64,000 bases of DNA from Kaustia mangrovi (GTDB lineage Bacteria; Pseudomonadota; Alphaproteobacteria; Rhizobiales; Im1), in assembly GCF_015482775.1 (NCBI RefSeq), contig NZ_CP058214.1, forward strand, positions 3,400,501-3,464,500, given 5' to 3'. A program made the position numbers and the translations under genes. Below the pieces are notes generated by a model that made no database searches, was not told the origin of the DNA, and saw nothing but the letters and a program-made list of their open reading frames with translations. This document shows, in pieces, positions 7,612 through 17,108 of the stretch (position 1 is the first letter of the stretch; each line of letters begins with the position of its first letter).

Positions 7612-7688
7612 GGCGGAGTAGCTCAGCTGGTTAGAGCAGCGGAATCATAATCCGCGTGTCGGGGGTTCAAGTCCCTCCTCCGCTACCA
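7612..7688 (+). tRNA. tRNA-Met (anticodon CAT), CCA encoded
   Basis: A 77-base cloverleaf. The acceptor GGCGGAG pairs with CTCCGCT (with a G-T first pair), the D-loop contains AGCTGGTTAGA, the anticodon stem GCGGA/TCCGC encloses ATCATAA, and the T-loop is TTCAAGT. It ends ACCA. The G1-T72 pair and stem sequence fit the elongator Met tRNA of alphaproteobacteria. A lysidine-modified Ile tRNA shares the anticodon, but the body does not suggest it. Confidence 0.95.
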
Positions 7689-7701
7689 AATCTCCTTGAT
7701 T

Positions 7702-8613
7702 TTATTGGCAATTTTTAGAGGTCTCGATTCTACTCGCCTGCAGTCGAGGGTCGGCTCCGGGCGTGCCCTCATCGGCCCGGAACGCCCGCCGGATCGCATC
7801 CCCCATGGCGTCGGCGACATGGCCGGTTCCCGCGCGAGACCGTCGCAGCACCAGCCATGAGAAGGTCCGGGCACGCATGCTCGACAACGGGACCAGCTCG
7901 TCATGACCGTCGAATTCACCGAGGAGCCCCGCTGCGATCCCCGCGCGAACCGCCGAGCGGACCCCGATTGCGCTTTCGCTGGAGAAGACCACCCGATACC
8001 GGCGATTGGCCGCTTCGAGCCCGGCCAGGGCGGCTTCCCTCCACCAGCAGTCGCGGTCGAAGACTGCGACCGGCAGGATCTCCTCGTTGTCGAGATCGGC
8101 ATCCCGGCGCGCCATCCAGGTCAAGGCACCCCGGCGCAGCACATCGTCCCGGTCCGAGGGTTCGGGAACCTCGAAAACGGCAATGTCGAGTGTGCCGTCG
8201 GCCAATGCGGCTTCGAATCCGGCTCCCAGTGCGCAATGCACGGTCAGTTCGACATCGGGATGCCGCGATCCGAAGTCCGCGATAATGCGAGCGAGCGCTA
8301 TGCGGCTGTGATCGTCGGGAATGCCGATCCTGAGCTTGCCCCGCAGGCCTTCTCCCAGAAGGTCCGCCAGGGCCGTATCCAGCGATGCCGTCACACGACG
8401 TGCGACCGGAAGGAGCCGTTCGCCGATCGCGGTAGGGGTGACCCCGCGCCCATGCCTGCGGAACACCCGCTGACCGATGATCTCTTCGAGCTGCCTGATC
8501 TGGAGGCTCGCCGCCGATTGCGAGCGGTGAATGCGCCGGGCGCCTCCCGTCACACTCCCGGTCTCGGCGACGGCGAGGAAGGTTCGAAGGAGATCGCTGT
8601 CCAGACGGCGCAT
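7702..8613 (-). CDS. LysR-family transcriptional regulator
   Basis: A 303-residue LysR protein: N-terminal winged helix at residues 5-62 (LLRTFLAVAETGSVTGGARRIHRSQSAAS) and an effector-binding domain from about 90. It is divergent from the ArsP-type permease gene with 97 bases between starts, so the permease is its likely target. The effector is unknown. The intergenic region contains AT-rich TTCGAATTTTCGAT-like sequence suited to LysR binding. Confidence 0.85.
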   Translation of the reverse strand: MRRLDSDLLRTFLAVAETGSVTGGARRIHRSQSAASLQIRQLEEIIGQRVFRRHGRGVTPTAIGERLLPVARRVTASLDTALADLLGEGLRGKLRIGIPDDHSRIALARIIADFGSRHPDVELTVHCALGAGFEAALADGTLDIAVFEVPEPSDRDDVLRRGALTWMARRDADLDNEEILPVAVFDRDCWWREAALAGLEAANRRYRVVFSSESAIGVRSAVRAGIAAGLLGEFDGHDELVPLSSMRARTFSWLVLRRSRAGTGHVADAMGDAIRRAFRADEGTPGADPRLQASRIETSKNCQ

Positions 8614-8710
8614 TGATATTCGAATTTTCGATGGCTGAATTCAAACCTACTCGTTTCACAAATATCTGGCAATGCCACATGGTCTCCGGGAGAGGTTTCT
8701 GGAGCCCGTC

Positions 8711-9742
8711 ATGTCCGTTCCCCGGATCGCCCATTCGCGCCGCCTGGGCCTCAGGCACGTTTGCCTGTCGATGGCCGTTGCCGTCGCGGTTCTGGTGTTG
8801 TGGCAGCCGGCGTTCGTGTGGGAGATCTTCGCGTTCGTCATTGCCGGGCTGGTCCATGTCACGCCGATCGTGATCCCGGGTATCCTGCTTGCGGCGTGGA
8901 TTACAGCCAGCGGTGCCGGCGACCGGGTTGCAGCCGTGTTCCATGGTCGGACCGTTCGAACGGTTATCGCGGCGACGGTGACCGGCGCGCTCATCCCGGT
9001 CTGCGGTGTCACGGTCCTCCCGCTGATGGCAGGGCTTCTGGCCGCCGGCGTTCCGCTTGCTCCGGTGATGGCATTCTGGCTGGCCTCCCCGGTCACCGGG
9101 CCGGCGATGCTGTCGGCCACGGTGGCGACGCTCGGCTGGGAGTTCGCCATCGGCAAGGCGCTGGCAGCCCTGGGGCTTGGACTGCTCGGTGGCTGCGCGA
9201 CGAGCCTGTTTGCCGGTTGCGAATGGGCGCGAACGCCGCTGCGGTCCAACAGGCTTGTCGGCTCCCTCGGGGCGGCATGCGGCACCTGCGGCGACCGGGC
9301 CGCCGGTTTCGACCCGCGCATCTGGCGGGATCCGGCAAAGAGAAGGCGCTTTGCACGGGAAATCCTGTCGCTTGGCCGATTGATCGTTCTCGTTCTCTCG
9401 CCGGCCTTTGCGGCCGAGTTCCTGCTCAATAGCTGGCTGCAGCCCGATGCGTTCACCGGCTATGTCGGCAGCGGCAATGTCTGGGCCGTTCCCACCGCCG
9501 TGGTGATTGGCGGCCCGGCCTATATCGACGGATATGCCGCCCTTCCTTTGACCCGAGCGTTGCTGGAGCATGGAATGTCGCCCGGCGCGGCGATGGCTTT
9601 CCTGGTTTCGGGCGGTGTCGTCAGCATCTGGGGCGCGATGGCCATCTTCCCGGTCCTCAGGCTCAAGCCGTTTCTTCTGTATCTTGGCCTCGCAGCCGTC
9701 GGGTCGATGCTGTCGGGCTGGGCATTCGGGGCGTTGTTCTGA
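8711..9742 (+). CDS. Permease of the ArsP (DUF318) family
   Basis: A 343-residue polytopic membrane protein with about eight hydrophobic segments. The conserved half-repeats TGALIPVCGVTVLPLM...PVMAFWLASPVTGPAM and VIGGPAYIDGYAALPL are the signature of the PF03773 permeases, which include the trivalent organoarsenical exporter ArsP. A CGTCGD cluster in the central cytoplasmic loop could bind thiophilic metal or arsenic, which is inference. Start ATG 8711, with GGAG upstream. No other ars gene is adjacent. Confidence 0.7.
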   Translation: MSVPRIAHSRRLGLRHVCLSMAVAVAVLVLWQPAFVWEIFAFVIAGLVHVTPIVIPGILLAAWITASGAGDRVAAVFHGRTVRTVIAATVTGALIPVCGVTVLPLMAGLLAAGVPLAPVMAFWLASPVTGPAMLSATVATLGWEFAIGKALAALGLGLLGGCATSLFAGCEWARTPLRSNRLVGSLGAACGTCGDRAAGFDPRIWRDPAKRRRFAREILSLGRLIVLVLSPAFAAEFLLNSWLQPDAFTGYVGSGNVWAVPTAVVIGGPAYIDGYAALPLTRALLEHGMSPGAAMAFLVSGGVVSIWGAMAIFPVLRLKPFLLYLGLAAVGSMLSGWAFGALF

Positions 9743-9783
9743 TCGCGTCCGGGCATGGCACGGATCGAGTCCTGCTTCTCTGC

Positions 9784-9990
9784 ATTCCCTCAAGCCGGAG
9801 CAGAAAGAAACCTTATCCCTATGACAAGAGCTTCTACCGCCAGCGCCACAAGGTCGAAAACCGTTTCGCCAGGCTCAAGGACTGGAGGCGAATTTGCAAT
9901 CCGATACGACCGATGCGCCTACACCGTCTTCTCAGCCATCTGCATCGCAGCCATCGTCATCTTCCGGCTCCAATCGCTGAATCCTGAGCC
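9784..9990 (+). pseudogene. IS5-like transposase C-terminal relic
   Basis: Residues PYPYDKSFYRQRHKVENRFARLKDWRRI (9811-9894) and, one frame over, IRYDRCAYTVFSAICIAA match the C-terminal end of IS5/IS427-type transposases. One extra T near 9895 breaks the frame. The catalytic N-terminal part is absent and no full terminal inverted repeat was found, so this is a dead fragment about 200 bases long. Confidence 0.75.
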
Positions 9991-10001
9991 TAGGCCATCG
10001 G

Positions 10002-10895
10002 TCACGCCTGGAACGCGGCGACCTCCTGCCTGAAACAGTCGAGGAAGTCGCGCGCGATGGTGCTCTGGATGGACTGCTTGGGCGTCACCTCCGCGAAGGA
10101 GAACTCGATCTTCTGCTTCAGGGGGCGGATGACATAGCCGCAATGGGCGTGCGCGCGGGCGGTGAAGGGCTCGATGATCGCGACGCCCAGCCCTTGCGCG
10201 ACGAAAGCCGCGACGGACGCCGACCAGCGGGCCTCGAGACCGCCCGCGCGGGCGATATTGGCGGCGCGGAACGCGGCATCGATCCTGATGCGCGTCGTCG
10301 TGTTCTCCGCAAGCGATATGAAGGGCTCGCCGCGCAGGTCCTCAAGCGAGATGCGCTCCTTCGCGGCGAGCCGGTGGCCATGCGGCAGGAGGCATACGCA
10401 CGGGGCCGTCATGACCGGACTGACATTGACCGCATAGCTGTCGATCGGCGTCATGGTGATGCCGATGTCGGCATGGCCGAGCGCCACGAGGTCGACCACC
10501 TCCTCGTTGTTGTAGGTGTCGAGAGTTATCTCGACACGATGGCCGGACTCCAGGAAGACACGGACGACCTTCTGGAGGAACCCGGTGGTGAGCGCGGGCA
10601 CGGAGACGATCCTCAGGCGCCCCTGACGGCCGGCCCGGATGCGTTGGGCGGCCCGCGCGATCTTGTCGAGACCGAGAAAGGACTTCCTGACCTCCATGTA
10701 GAGCGCATGCGCCTCCGGCGTGGGCTCGAGCCCGCCCTTGCGCCTGGAGAAGAGGACGAATCCCAGCTCGTCCTCCAGCTCGTGCATGATCTTGGAGACG
10801 GCGCTCTGGGTGACGGAGAGGATGCGCGCGGCACCGGTCATGCTGCGGGTCAGCATGACGGCGCGGAATGCTTCGATCTGGCGCGGCGTGATCAT
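10002..10895 (-). CDS. LysR-family regulator (OccR/NocR-like)
   Basis: A 297-residue LysR protein. The helix-turn-helix lies at residues 5-60 (IEAFRAVMLTRSMTGAARIL, then TQSAVSK), a start that recalls the opine-type regulators OccR and NocR. It is divergent from the oxidoreductase/ABC/lyase operon with 132 bases between the start codons, and so is the likely regulator of that operon; the inducer would be the imported amine or amino-acid conjugate. The opine comparison is from memory of the family, not a search. Confidence 0.85.
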   Translation of the reverse strand: MITPRQIEAFRAVMLTRSMTGAARILSVTQSAVSKIMHELEDELGFVLFSRRKGGLEPTPEAHALYMEVRKSFLGLDKIARAAQRIRAGRQGRLRIVSVPALTTGFLQKVVRVFLESGHRVEITLDTYNNEEVVDLVALGHADIGITMTPIDSYAVNVSPVMTAPCVCLLPHGHRLAAKERISLEDLRGEPFISLAENTTTRIRIDAAFRAANIARAGGLEARWSASVAAFVAQGLGVAIIEPFTARAHAHCGYVIRPLKQKIEFSFAEVTPKQSIQSTIARDFLDCFRQEVAAFQA

Positions 10896-10898
10896 GAT

Positions 10899-10936
10899 AT
10901 GAGTTTTACGACTTTATAAGTGAATTTTTATGAGTT
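10899..10936. promoter_or_regulatory. LysR operator candidate before the FAD oxidase operon
   Basis: ATGAGTT occurs twice (10899-10905 and 10930-10936) around an ACTT-TAT-AAGT near-palindrome (10911-10921), in an AT-rich gap between divergent genes. The spacing fits tandem LysR tetramer sites. Confidence 0.4.
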
Positions 10937-11027
10937 GACCACATGGTATCCGCTCTGGCCTGCTTTGTCATGCGGGCGTCGCATCCGTTCCATCGGGACG
11001 GTGGCGCGCGGGGGAGGAGCATGATCC

Positions 11028-12329
11028 ATGCGGGATACCGATGTCTTCTCGACGGCTGTCAGCTTCGAGCCCTATTGGTGGGAGGCGGCGCCTCGTCCGG
11101 AGCCTCGGACAGAGAACCTGCCCGCAAATGTCGACATGGCCATCGTCGGATCGGGCTTCGCCGGACTGTCGGCCGCCCTGACCGCGGCGCGGCACGGCCT
11201 GTCCGTTCTCGTCCTCGAGGCGGAGGCGCTGGGGCAGGGGGCCAGCACGCGCAATGGCGGCGCGGTCGGGGACACGCTGCGCATCTCGTTCTCCGCAATG
11301 GAAGCCCGCTTCGGGCAGGACGCCGCGGTGAACTACTATCTCGGCGTCCGCGAGGCCCGGCAGCATCTGGAGCGGCTGATCGCTCAGCACGGCATCGCCT
11401 GCCATTACCGCAAGGCGGGCCGGTTCATCGGCGCGCACAAGCCGGCCGACTACGAGGCCATGGCCCGCGACCTGGAGCGACGGCGCGCCGCCATCGGCTT
11501 CGAGGCGGAAATGGTGCCTGCCGGCGAGGTGCGCTCCGCCATAGGCTCGGATGCCTTTGCCGGCGGCAGGATCATCCATACGGACGGCAATCTCCATCCC
11601 GGCCTGTTCCACCAGGGGCTCGCCGACGCCGCCAAGGCGGCCGGCGCCACGATCGCCGACCGGACACGGGTCACCGGGTTCGACCGGGCAGGCTCCGGCT
11701 TCGCCGTCGCGACCGAGCGCGGCCCGGTCCGCGCGGACAGGCTCATCGTGGCGACCAACGGCTATACGGGACGGCTGAGCGCCTGGCTGGCGCGCCGGTT
11801 GATCCCCATCCAGAGCCAGATCATCGCGACCGAGCCGCTGGGCAAGGACCTTGCAGAGAGGCTGGTTCCCGCCGGCCGGCAGATGGGCGACACGCGCAAG
11901 CTGCACAATTACTGGCGCCTGTCGCCGGATGGCACACGGCTCCTGTTCGGCGGCCGTGCCGGGGCCAGCGAGCTGCGCGACAGGCGCCGCGCGGCGCTGA
12001 TGCTGCGCGAGCAGATGCTCAGCATCTATCCGGAGCTCCGCGACGTCGCGATCACGCATGCCTGGGCGGGCTTCATCGCCTATACCTTCGATGCCCTGCC
12101 GCACATGGCGAGCCATGACGGCATCCACTATGTCGGCGGATGCTGCGGCTCCGGCGTCGCCATGCAGCCCTATCTCGGACACAAGGCCGCGCTGAAGGCG
12201 CTCGGCAGTCCGGAGGCGGCCACTCCGTTCGACAGGATCCATCCGACCTTTCCCGGCTACGGGGGCAATCCGTGGTTCATGCCGGCCGTCATTGCCTATT
12301 TCGGCCTGCGTGATCGCCTGAAGCGATGA
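11028..12329 (+). CDS. FAD-dependent amine oxidoreductase (PuuB/DAO-like)
   Basis: A 433-residue DAO-superfamily flavoenzyme: Rossmann FAD motif AIVGSGFAGLSAAL (about residue 38), LEAEALGQGASTRNGG, and the C-terminal GGCCGSGVAMQPYLG. This layout is that of gamma-glutamylputrescine oxidase PuuB and related secondary-amine oxidases, which oxidise a C-N bond with O2 to an aldehyde plus amine and H2O2. No signal peptide, so cytoplasmic. ATG 11028 follows GGGGGAGGAG at ideal spacing. It is the first gene of an operon with an amino-acid ABC importer and an ArgH-like lyase, so its substrate is probably the imported compound or a lyase product. Confidence 0.75.
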   Translation: MRDTDVFSTAVSFEPYWWEAAPRPEPRTENLPANVDMAIVGSGFAGLSAALTAARHGLSVLVLEAEALGQGASTRNGGAVGDTLRISFSAMEARFGQDAAVNYYLGVREARQHLERLIAQHGIACHYRKAGRFIGAHKPADYEAMARDLERRRAAIGFEAEMVPAGEVRSAIGSDAFAGGRIIHTDGNLHPGLFHQGLADAAKAAGATIADRTRVTGFDRAGSGFAVATERGPVRADRLIVATNGYTGRLSAWLARRLIPIQSQIIATEPLGKDLAERLVPAGRQMGDTRKLHNYWRLSPDGTRLLFGGRAGASELRDRRRAALMLREQMLSIYPELRDVAITHAWAGFIAYTFDALPHMASHDGIHYVGGCCGSGVAMQPYLGHKAALKALGSPEAATPFDRIHPTFPGYGGNPWFMPAVIAYFGLRDRLKR

Positions 12330-12362
12330 CGCGCGCGTCATCAGGAAGAGGAGGGAGAAGAC

Positions 12363-13208
12363 ATGGTGAGGATAGTGAGTAGAGGCGGTCTCTTGGCCGC
12401 CATTGCGGGGGTGTTGTGCACCGTGGGCGCGCAGGCCGCGGAGATGCCGCCGCTGCCCGACCAGATCGAGCAGCAGGGCGTCGTCCAGGTCGGGGTGAAG
12501 TGCGACTACCCGCCCGACGGCTATCTCGACGCCAGCGGCAAGCCGGTCGGCATCGAGGTGGAGATGGCGCGCGAGCTCGCCGAATACGCCTTCGGCAGCC
12601 GCGACAAGGTGGAGCTGACCTGCGTGACGAGCTCCAACCGCGTCCCGTCCCTCGTCGGCAGCAAGGTCGACCTGCTGATCGCCACCATGGGCGTGACACC
12701 GGCGCGCGCCGAGGTCGTCGATTTCACCCGGCCCTATGCCTGGAGCGCGTCGAGCGTCCTCGTCCCGGCCGACAGCGATATCCAGTCCATGAAGGATCTC
12801 GACGGCAAGACGGTCGGACTCGTCAAGGGCGCGTGGCAGATTTCGTGGTTCGACGAGAACATGCCGGGCGTGGAGCAGATGCGCCTCGACTCCGTGTCCG
12901 ACGTATTGCAGGCCATGATGCAGGGGCGTGCGGTCGCCTATGCGCATGACTTCCCCGTCCAGCTCGGGCTTGCCACCAAGAACGACCGGCTGCGCATGCT
13001 CGACGACCGCTACAAGATCGGCACGCGCGCGGCGGCAGCGCGCAAGGGCGAGACGGACTGGGTCGCCTATGTGAATGCCGCCCTGGACCGCATGGCGGAG
13101 ACGGGTCGGTTCGAGGAGTGGATCCGCAAATATGAGGACGATCCGGGCCTCATCGAGGCCAAGCTGAAGCTCTGGGACGTCTCCCAGATGCCCAAGGCGG
13201 CCGAGTAG
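12363..13208 (+). CDS. ABC importer, polar amino-acid substrate-binding protein
   Basis: A 281-residue periplasmic binding protein. The signal peptide ends at about residue 25 (LCTVGAQA). The mature part has the SBP family 3 pattern: GVVQVGVKCDYPPDGY, GKPVGIEVEMARELA, NRVPSLVGSKVDLLIATMGVTPAR. It would bind a polar amino acid or conjugate and feed the two permeases directly downstream. The usual Phe of YPPF is replaced by Asp-Gly (PPDGY), which hints at an unusual ligand. Confidence 0.85.
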   Translation: MVRIVSRGGLLAAIAGVLCTVGAQAAEMPPLPDQIEQQGVVQVGVKCDYPPDGYLDASGKPVGIEVEMARELAEYAFGSRDKVELTCVTSSNRVPSLVGSKVDLLIATMGVTPARAEVVDFTRPYAWSASSVLVPADSDIQSMKDLDGKTVGLVKGAWQISWFDENMPGVEQMRLDSVSDVLQAMMQGRAVAYAHDFPVQLGLATKNDRLRMLDDRYKIGTRAAAARKGETDWVAYVNAALDRMAETGRFEEWIRKYEDDPGLIEAKLKLWDVSQMPKAAE

Positions 13209-13288
13209 GAGACGTGCGGGACCGGCGGGGCCGTCGGCGGCTCCGCCGGTCCCGCCCGGCACGGATTCACCGGGGCGGACGCACGGCC

Positions 13289-13960
13289 ATGAGCTACGAT
13301 TTCTCGTTTTCCTATATCTGGGGCGCGGGGCCCGACCTGATGAGCGGGCTGTGGATGACGATCCGCATCAGCCTCCTGTCGATCGTCTTCTCCGTAGTGA
13401 TCGGAACGGTCGGCGCGGCGCTGCGCGTGTTCCACGTGCCGGGGTTGTCGCATCTTGTGGCAGGCTATGTGAACTTCATCCGTTCGACGCCGTTGCTCGT
13501 CCAGCTCTTCTTCGTCTTCTACGGGCTTGCCTCCATCGGCATTCCCATCTCCGATTTCTGGTCCGGCGTGCTCGCGCTCAGCCTGTGGGGCGGCGCCTAC
13601 AACACGGAGAATATCCGCGGCGGGTTCCTGGCGATCCCGAAGGGGCTTGGCGAGGCCGCCGGTGCGCTTGCCCTGCGCTCCTCCCACTATCTCCTGCTGA
13701 TCGCCCTGCCGGTCGGGCTCAGGGTCTCCATCCCGGCCATGCTGAACACATCCGTCTCCGTGCTCAAGAACTCCGCCTATCTCCAGGCCATCGGGCTCGC
13801 CGAGCTTACCTTCGTCGCCATGGACCGGGTGGCCATGGATTTCCGGACGCTGGAGATGTTCGCCGCCATCGGTGCCATCTATCTGGCGCTCGTTCTGGCG
13901 CTGTCGTTCTCGGTGCGCGGTATCGAGCACGTGCTGCAGAAGCCCTTCAGGGCAAGCTGA
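13289..13960 (+). CDS. ABC importer permease, polar amino-acid type (1)
   Basis: A 223-residue inner-membrane permease of the HisM/GlnP family. It has the N-terminal GLWMTIRISLLSIVFSVVIG helix, the NFIRSTPLLVQLFFVFYG segment and the EAA-type loop (AAGALALRSSHYLLLIALPVG). ATG 13289 begins the conserved part; the longer frame adds an Arg-rich stretch. It pairs with the next permease as a heterodimer. Confidence 0.88.
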   Translation: MSYDFSFSYIWGAGPDLMSGLWMTIRISLLSIVFSVVIGTVGAALRVFHVPGLSHLVAGYVNFIRSTPLLVQLFFVFYGLASIGIPISDFWSGVLALSLWGGAYNTENIRGGFLAIPKGLGEAAGALALRSSHYLLLIALPVGLRVSIPAMLNTSVSVLKNSAYLQAIGLAELTFVAMDRVAMDFRTLEMFAAIGAIYLALVLALSFSVRGIEHVLQKPFRAS

Positions 13961-13972
13961 GGGAGGCGCGTC

Positions 13973-14689
13973 ATGGACCTGATCGTGCAGACATTGCCGC
14001 TTCTTGCCCGGGGGCTTGCGGCCACGTTCCAGCTCGCTCTCATCACGCTCGCGGTCGCCGCGCTCATATCGGTCGTCTTCGGCCTCATGGGCACCTCGCG
14101 CCGGCGCAGCCTGCGCTGGTCGGCGATGGCGTTTGTGGAATTCTTCCGCGACATCCCGCTCGTGGTGAACCTGCTGTTCGTCTATTTCGGCGCGCCGCTC
14201 GTGGGCGTTCCGCTGGAACCGTTCTGGGCGGCGGTCGTGTCGCTGTCGAGTTGGGGCGGGGCCAATGGAGCCGAGATCGTGCGCGGCGGGTTCAACGCCG
14301 TCTCCAAGCATCAGCGCGAGAGCGCGGCCGCCCTCGGGCTCAAGCCGTGGGAGGTGCTCTACTATGTGCTGGCTCCTCAGGTGCTGCTGCCCATCCTGCC
14401 GCCCTTCACCGGCCTGTTCAGCATCCTCATCCAGGCGACTTCGCTCGCCTCGCTCGTCGGTGCGCTGGAATTCTTCCGCACCGCCCAGATCATCGTGGAA
14501 CGCGCGACGCTCATGACCGGCCACAGCCCGGCCTTCGCCGTCTTCGGCTTCGTATTGTGCGTCTATTTCGTCATCTGTTTCTCCCTCGCCACGTTCACGC
14601 GCCGGCTCGAGCGCCGGCTGGCGGACCGCACGAGCAAGCGTGGAATGAAGGTCCAGTCCCTCAAGCAGGAGGCCGCCGAGAGCATCTGA
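13973..14689 (+). CDS. ABC importer permease, polar amino-acid type (2)
   Basis: A 238-residue HisQ/GlnP-family permease, 12 bases after its partner. Typical segments: LARGLAATFQLALITLAVA, EFFRDIPLVVNLLFVYFG, and an EAA loop (SAAALGLKPWEVLYYVLAPQ). The C-terminal tail is charged. With the binding protein and the ATPase at 16272 it completes a polar amino-acid importer. Confidence 0.88.
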   Translation: MDLIVQTLPLLARGLAATFQLALITLAVAALISVVFGLMGTSRRRSLRWSAMAFVEFFRDIPLVVNLLFVYFGAPLVGVPLEPFWAAVVSLSSWGGANGAEIVRGGFNAVSKHQRESAAALGLKPWEVLYYVLAPQVLLPILPPFTGLFSILIQATSLASLVGALEFFRTAQIIVERATLMTGHSPAFAVFGFVLCVYFVICFSLATFTRRLERRLADRTSKRGMKVQSLKQEAAESI

Positions 14690-14736
14690 AGCGGGCCTCG
14701 GCGCAGCGCGACTGCATGTCGATTACGGAGAGTTCG

Positions 14737-16275
14737 ATGGAATCGAAAGTCAGCGGCTTTCTCAAGGAAACCATGGCGCCGGAGATCCTGGACGGCTTCA
14801 TGGCTCCGGCGCTGGAGCGCACATTCGCCGTCACGCTGCCCTTCATGAGCGCCATCAACAAGGCGCATGTGGTCATGCTCGGCGAGCGCGGCATCCTCTC
14901 CGGGGCTGCGACACGCGCCCTGCTGGAGGCGATTTCCGACCTCGAGACGGAGGGGGCGGACGCGTTCGCACTCGATCCGGCGCGCGAGGAAGCGTATTTC
15001 AACTACGAGGCGGAGGTCATCCGGCGGCTCGGCGCGGAGGTCGGCGGGCGCATGCATGTGGCGCGCTCGCGCAACGATCTGAAATCGACGGTGGACCGCT
15101 TGCATGCGCGCGAGAAGGCCCTCGCCATCATGGCGGCCACGAACGCATTGCGCCGTACACTGCTCGACCGGGCCGAGGCTTATGCCGATACGGTGATGCC
15201 TGGCTACACCCATCTCCAGCCGGCCCAGCCGGTCACCTATGGCTGGTTCCTGCTCGGCGTGGCGAACGGGCTGGAACGGGATCATGCGCGGCTCAGCGAT
15301 TGCTATGGCCGGCTCAATCTGTCGCCCCTCGGCGCCGGCGCGATCGCGGGCACGTCGTTTCCGATCGATCGTGTGCGCACGGCAGAACTCCTGGGCTTCG
15401 ACCGCCCGGTGCCGCATGCCCAGGACGCCATCGCCTGCCGCGATGCGGTTATCGAGCTCGTGTCCGCATCGACCTTCCTGATGACAACCGTCGGGCGGCT
15501 GGCGCAGGACTATTACGTCATGACGACCTACGAGTTCTCCACCATGGAGCTGCCCGACCGTGTGGCGATCACCTCCTCGATCATGCCGCAGAAGAAGAAC
15601 ATGGCGGCGCTGGAGAACCTGAAGGGACGCGCCGCCTATCTTCTCGGGGCGCTGACCACGGCGTTCGCCAACTACAAGGGCGTGCCCTACAGCCATGCCC
15701 AGGACGGTACGGCCGACAGCTTGCGCTGGGCGTGGGATGCGCTCGACGAGGCGGTACGCGCGGTGCCGGTCGCGCGCGTGATCGTGGAGAGCGCCACCCC
15801 CCGGCGCGCGCGCATGCTGCAGCTCGCGGGCGAGAACTACTCGACCGCGACCGATCTGGCCGATGTGCTGGTGCGCGAGGCGGGGCTGTCCTTCCGGGAC
15901 GCCCATCACGTGGTCGGTCGGGTCGTTCGCCTCGGGCTCGATGCGGGGCTGAAGGCCGACGACATCGGCGCGGCTCTCGTCGACCGGGCAGCACAGGAGA
16001 CGCTGGGCCGGCCGCTGGGATTGGGCGAGGAGACGATCCGCACGGCCATGGATCCTGTGAAGGCGGTTGAGAGCAGGCGCCATACGGGAGGGCCGTCAAG
16101 GGCGGACACGGCGGACATGATCGCGGAGGCGCGCGACGTCCTGGAGCGCGACGAGGCCGGGCTCCGGGCGCGCCGGGCCCGGATCGCGGAGGCGGACGCG
16201 GCCCTGCAGGCGGCCGTCGACGCGATCCGCTTCGGACCGGTCGGTGCGGCGCGGGCCGGGGAGATGCCGACATGA
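14737..16275 (+). CDS. Argininosuccinate-lyase-like enzyme in an uptake operon
   Basis: A 512-residue member of the fumarase/aspartase superfamily. Signature loop SSIMPQKKN, plus [16 protein letters not shown] and [11 protein letters not shown], as in ArgH and EDDS lyase. These enzymes cleave a C-N bond beta to a carboxylate and release fumarate. The gene sits between amino-acid permeases and their ATPase, not with arg genes, so it probably cleaves an imported N-succinyl-type amino acid or opine-like conjugate rather than argininosuccinate. It is longer than usual ArgH (about 460). ATG 14737 has GGAG upstream; ATG 14716 does not. It overlaps the ATPase gene by four bases. Confidence 0.75.
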   Translation: MESKVSGFLKETMAPEILDGFMAPALERTFAVTLPFMSAINKAHVVMLGERGILSGAATRALLEAISDLETEGADAFALDPAREEAYFNYEAEVIRRLGAEVGGRMHVARSRNDLKSTVDRLHAREKALAIMAATNALRRTLLDRAEAYADTVMPGYTHLQPAQPVTYGWFLLGVANGLERDHARLSDCYGRLNLSPLGAGAIAGTSFPIDRVRTAELLGFDRPVPHAQDAIACRDAVIELVSASTFLMTTVGRLAQDYYVMTTYEFSTMELPDRVAITSSIMPQKKNMAALENLKGRAAYLLGALTTAFANYKGVPYSHAQDGTADSLRWAWDALDEAVRAVPVARVIVESATPRRARMLQLAGENYSTATDLADVLVREAGLSFRDAHHVVGRVVRLGLDAGLKADDIGAALVDRAAQETLGRPLGLGEETIRTAMDPVKAVESRRHTGGPSRADTADMIAEARDVLERDEAGLRARRARIAEADAALQAAVDAIRFGPVGAARAGEMPT

Positions 16276-17021
16276 GCGGACCCGGCGATGTACCCGTGAT
16301 CAGGGCCACCGGCCTCGTCAAGCGCTTCAAGGGGCACACCGCCCTCGACGGGGTCGATCTGGAGGTCGGCAGGGGGCAGGTCCTCGTGGTGATCGGCCCG
16401 TCGGGATCGGGCAAGTCCACGCTGATCCGCTGTCTGAACGGCCTGGAGGAGGCCGATGGCGGCGAGATCGAGATCGAGGGCACACCGGTGCATCGTGCGT
16501 CGCAGGCGGACTGGCGAACCGTGCGCCAGCGCATCGGCATGGTCTTCCAGGACTATTCGCTGTTCCCGCATATGACGGTCATGGACAATCTCTGCCTCGC
16601 GCCGGTTCGCGCCGGACACCATGATCGCGACAGGGCGCGCGCCGCCAGCGCCGGGCTTCTCGACCGTGTCGGCCTCCGGCACAAGGCCGACAGCTATCCG
16701 GGCGAGCTCTCCGGGGGCCAGCAACAGCGTGTGGCCATTGTGCGCGCGCTGGCCATGAAGCCCCGCGCCATCCTCTTCGACGAGCCGACTTCCGCCCTCG
16801 ATCCGGAGATGATCGGCGAGGTGCTGAACGTCATGCGCGAGCTCGCCCGGGAGGGCATGACCATGGTGGTCGTCACCCACGAGATGGGCTTCGCCCGCGA
16901 GGTGGCCGATGCGGTGATCTTCATGGATCAGGGGCGGGTCGTGGAAACGGCAGCCCCTGCGGACCTGTTCGAGACCCCCCGCCACGACCGCACGCAGGCC
17001 TTCCTGTCGATGATCCTGTAA
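16272..17021 (+). CDS. ABC importer ATPase, polar amino-acid type
   Basis: A 249-residue GlnQ/HisP-type ATPase: Walker [11 protein letters not shown]-loop [13 protein letters not shown], signature LSGGQQQR, Walker [16 protein letters not shown]-loop VVVTHEMGF. It is the last gene of the operon started by the FAD oxidase, coupled by ATGA to the lyase gene. It energises the importer at 12363-14689. Confidence 0.9.
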   Translation: MSGPGDVPVIRATGLVKRFKGHTALDGVDLEVGRGQVLVVIGPSGSGKSTLIRCLNGLEEADGGEIEIEGTPVHRASQADWRTVRQRIGMVFQDYSLFPHMTVMDNLCLAPVRAGHHDRDRARAASAGLLDRVGLRHKADSYPGELSGGQQQRVAIVRALAMKPRAILFDEPTSALDPEMIGEVLNVMRELAREGMTMVVVTHEMGFAREVADAVIFMDQGRVVETAAPADLFETPRHDRTQAFLSMIL

Positions 17022-17108
17022 TGGCCACCCCGCCCGCAATCGCTGCCCGGCTGCTTTCGCGGTCCGGCATGGGTCGGAGAGAAGGGGCCAGGCACGAACC
17101 CTCAAGGG

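Noticed and set aside
7916-9793. Minus-strand frame of about 625 codons over the LysR and permease genes
   Set aside because: Low-complexity Arg/Gly/Asp/Pro composition; no conserved motif. It covers the genuine LysR in another frame.
10968-13262. Long minus-strand frame opposite the FAD oxidase and binding-protein genes
   Set aside because: Same shadow effect. The plus-strand proteins have full catalytic and ligand motifs, ribosome sites and operon spacing.
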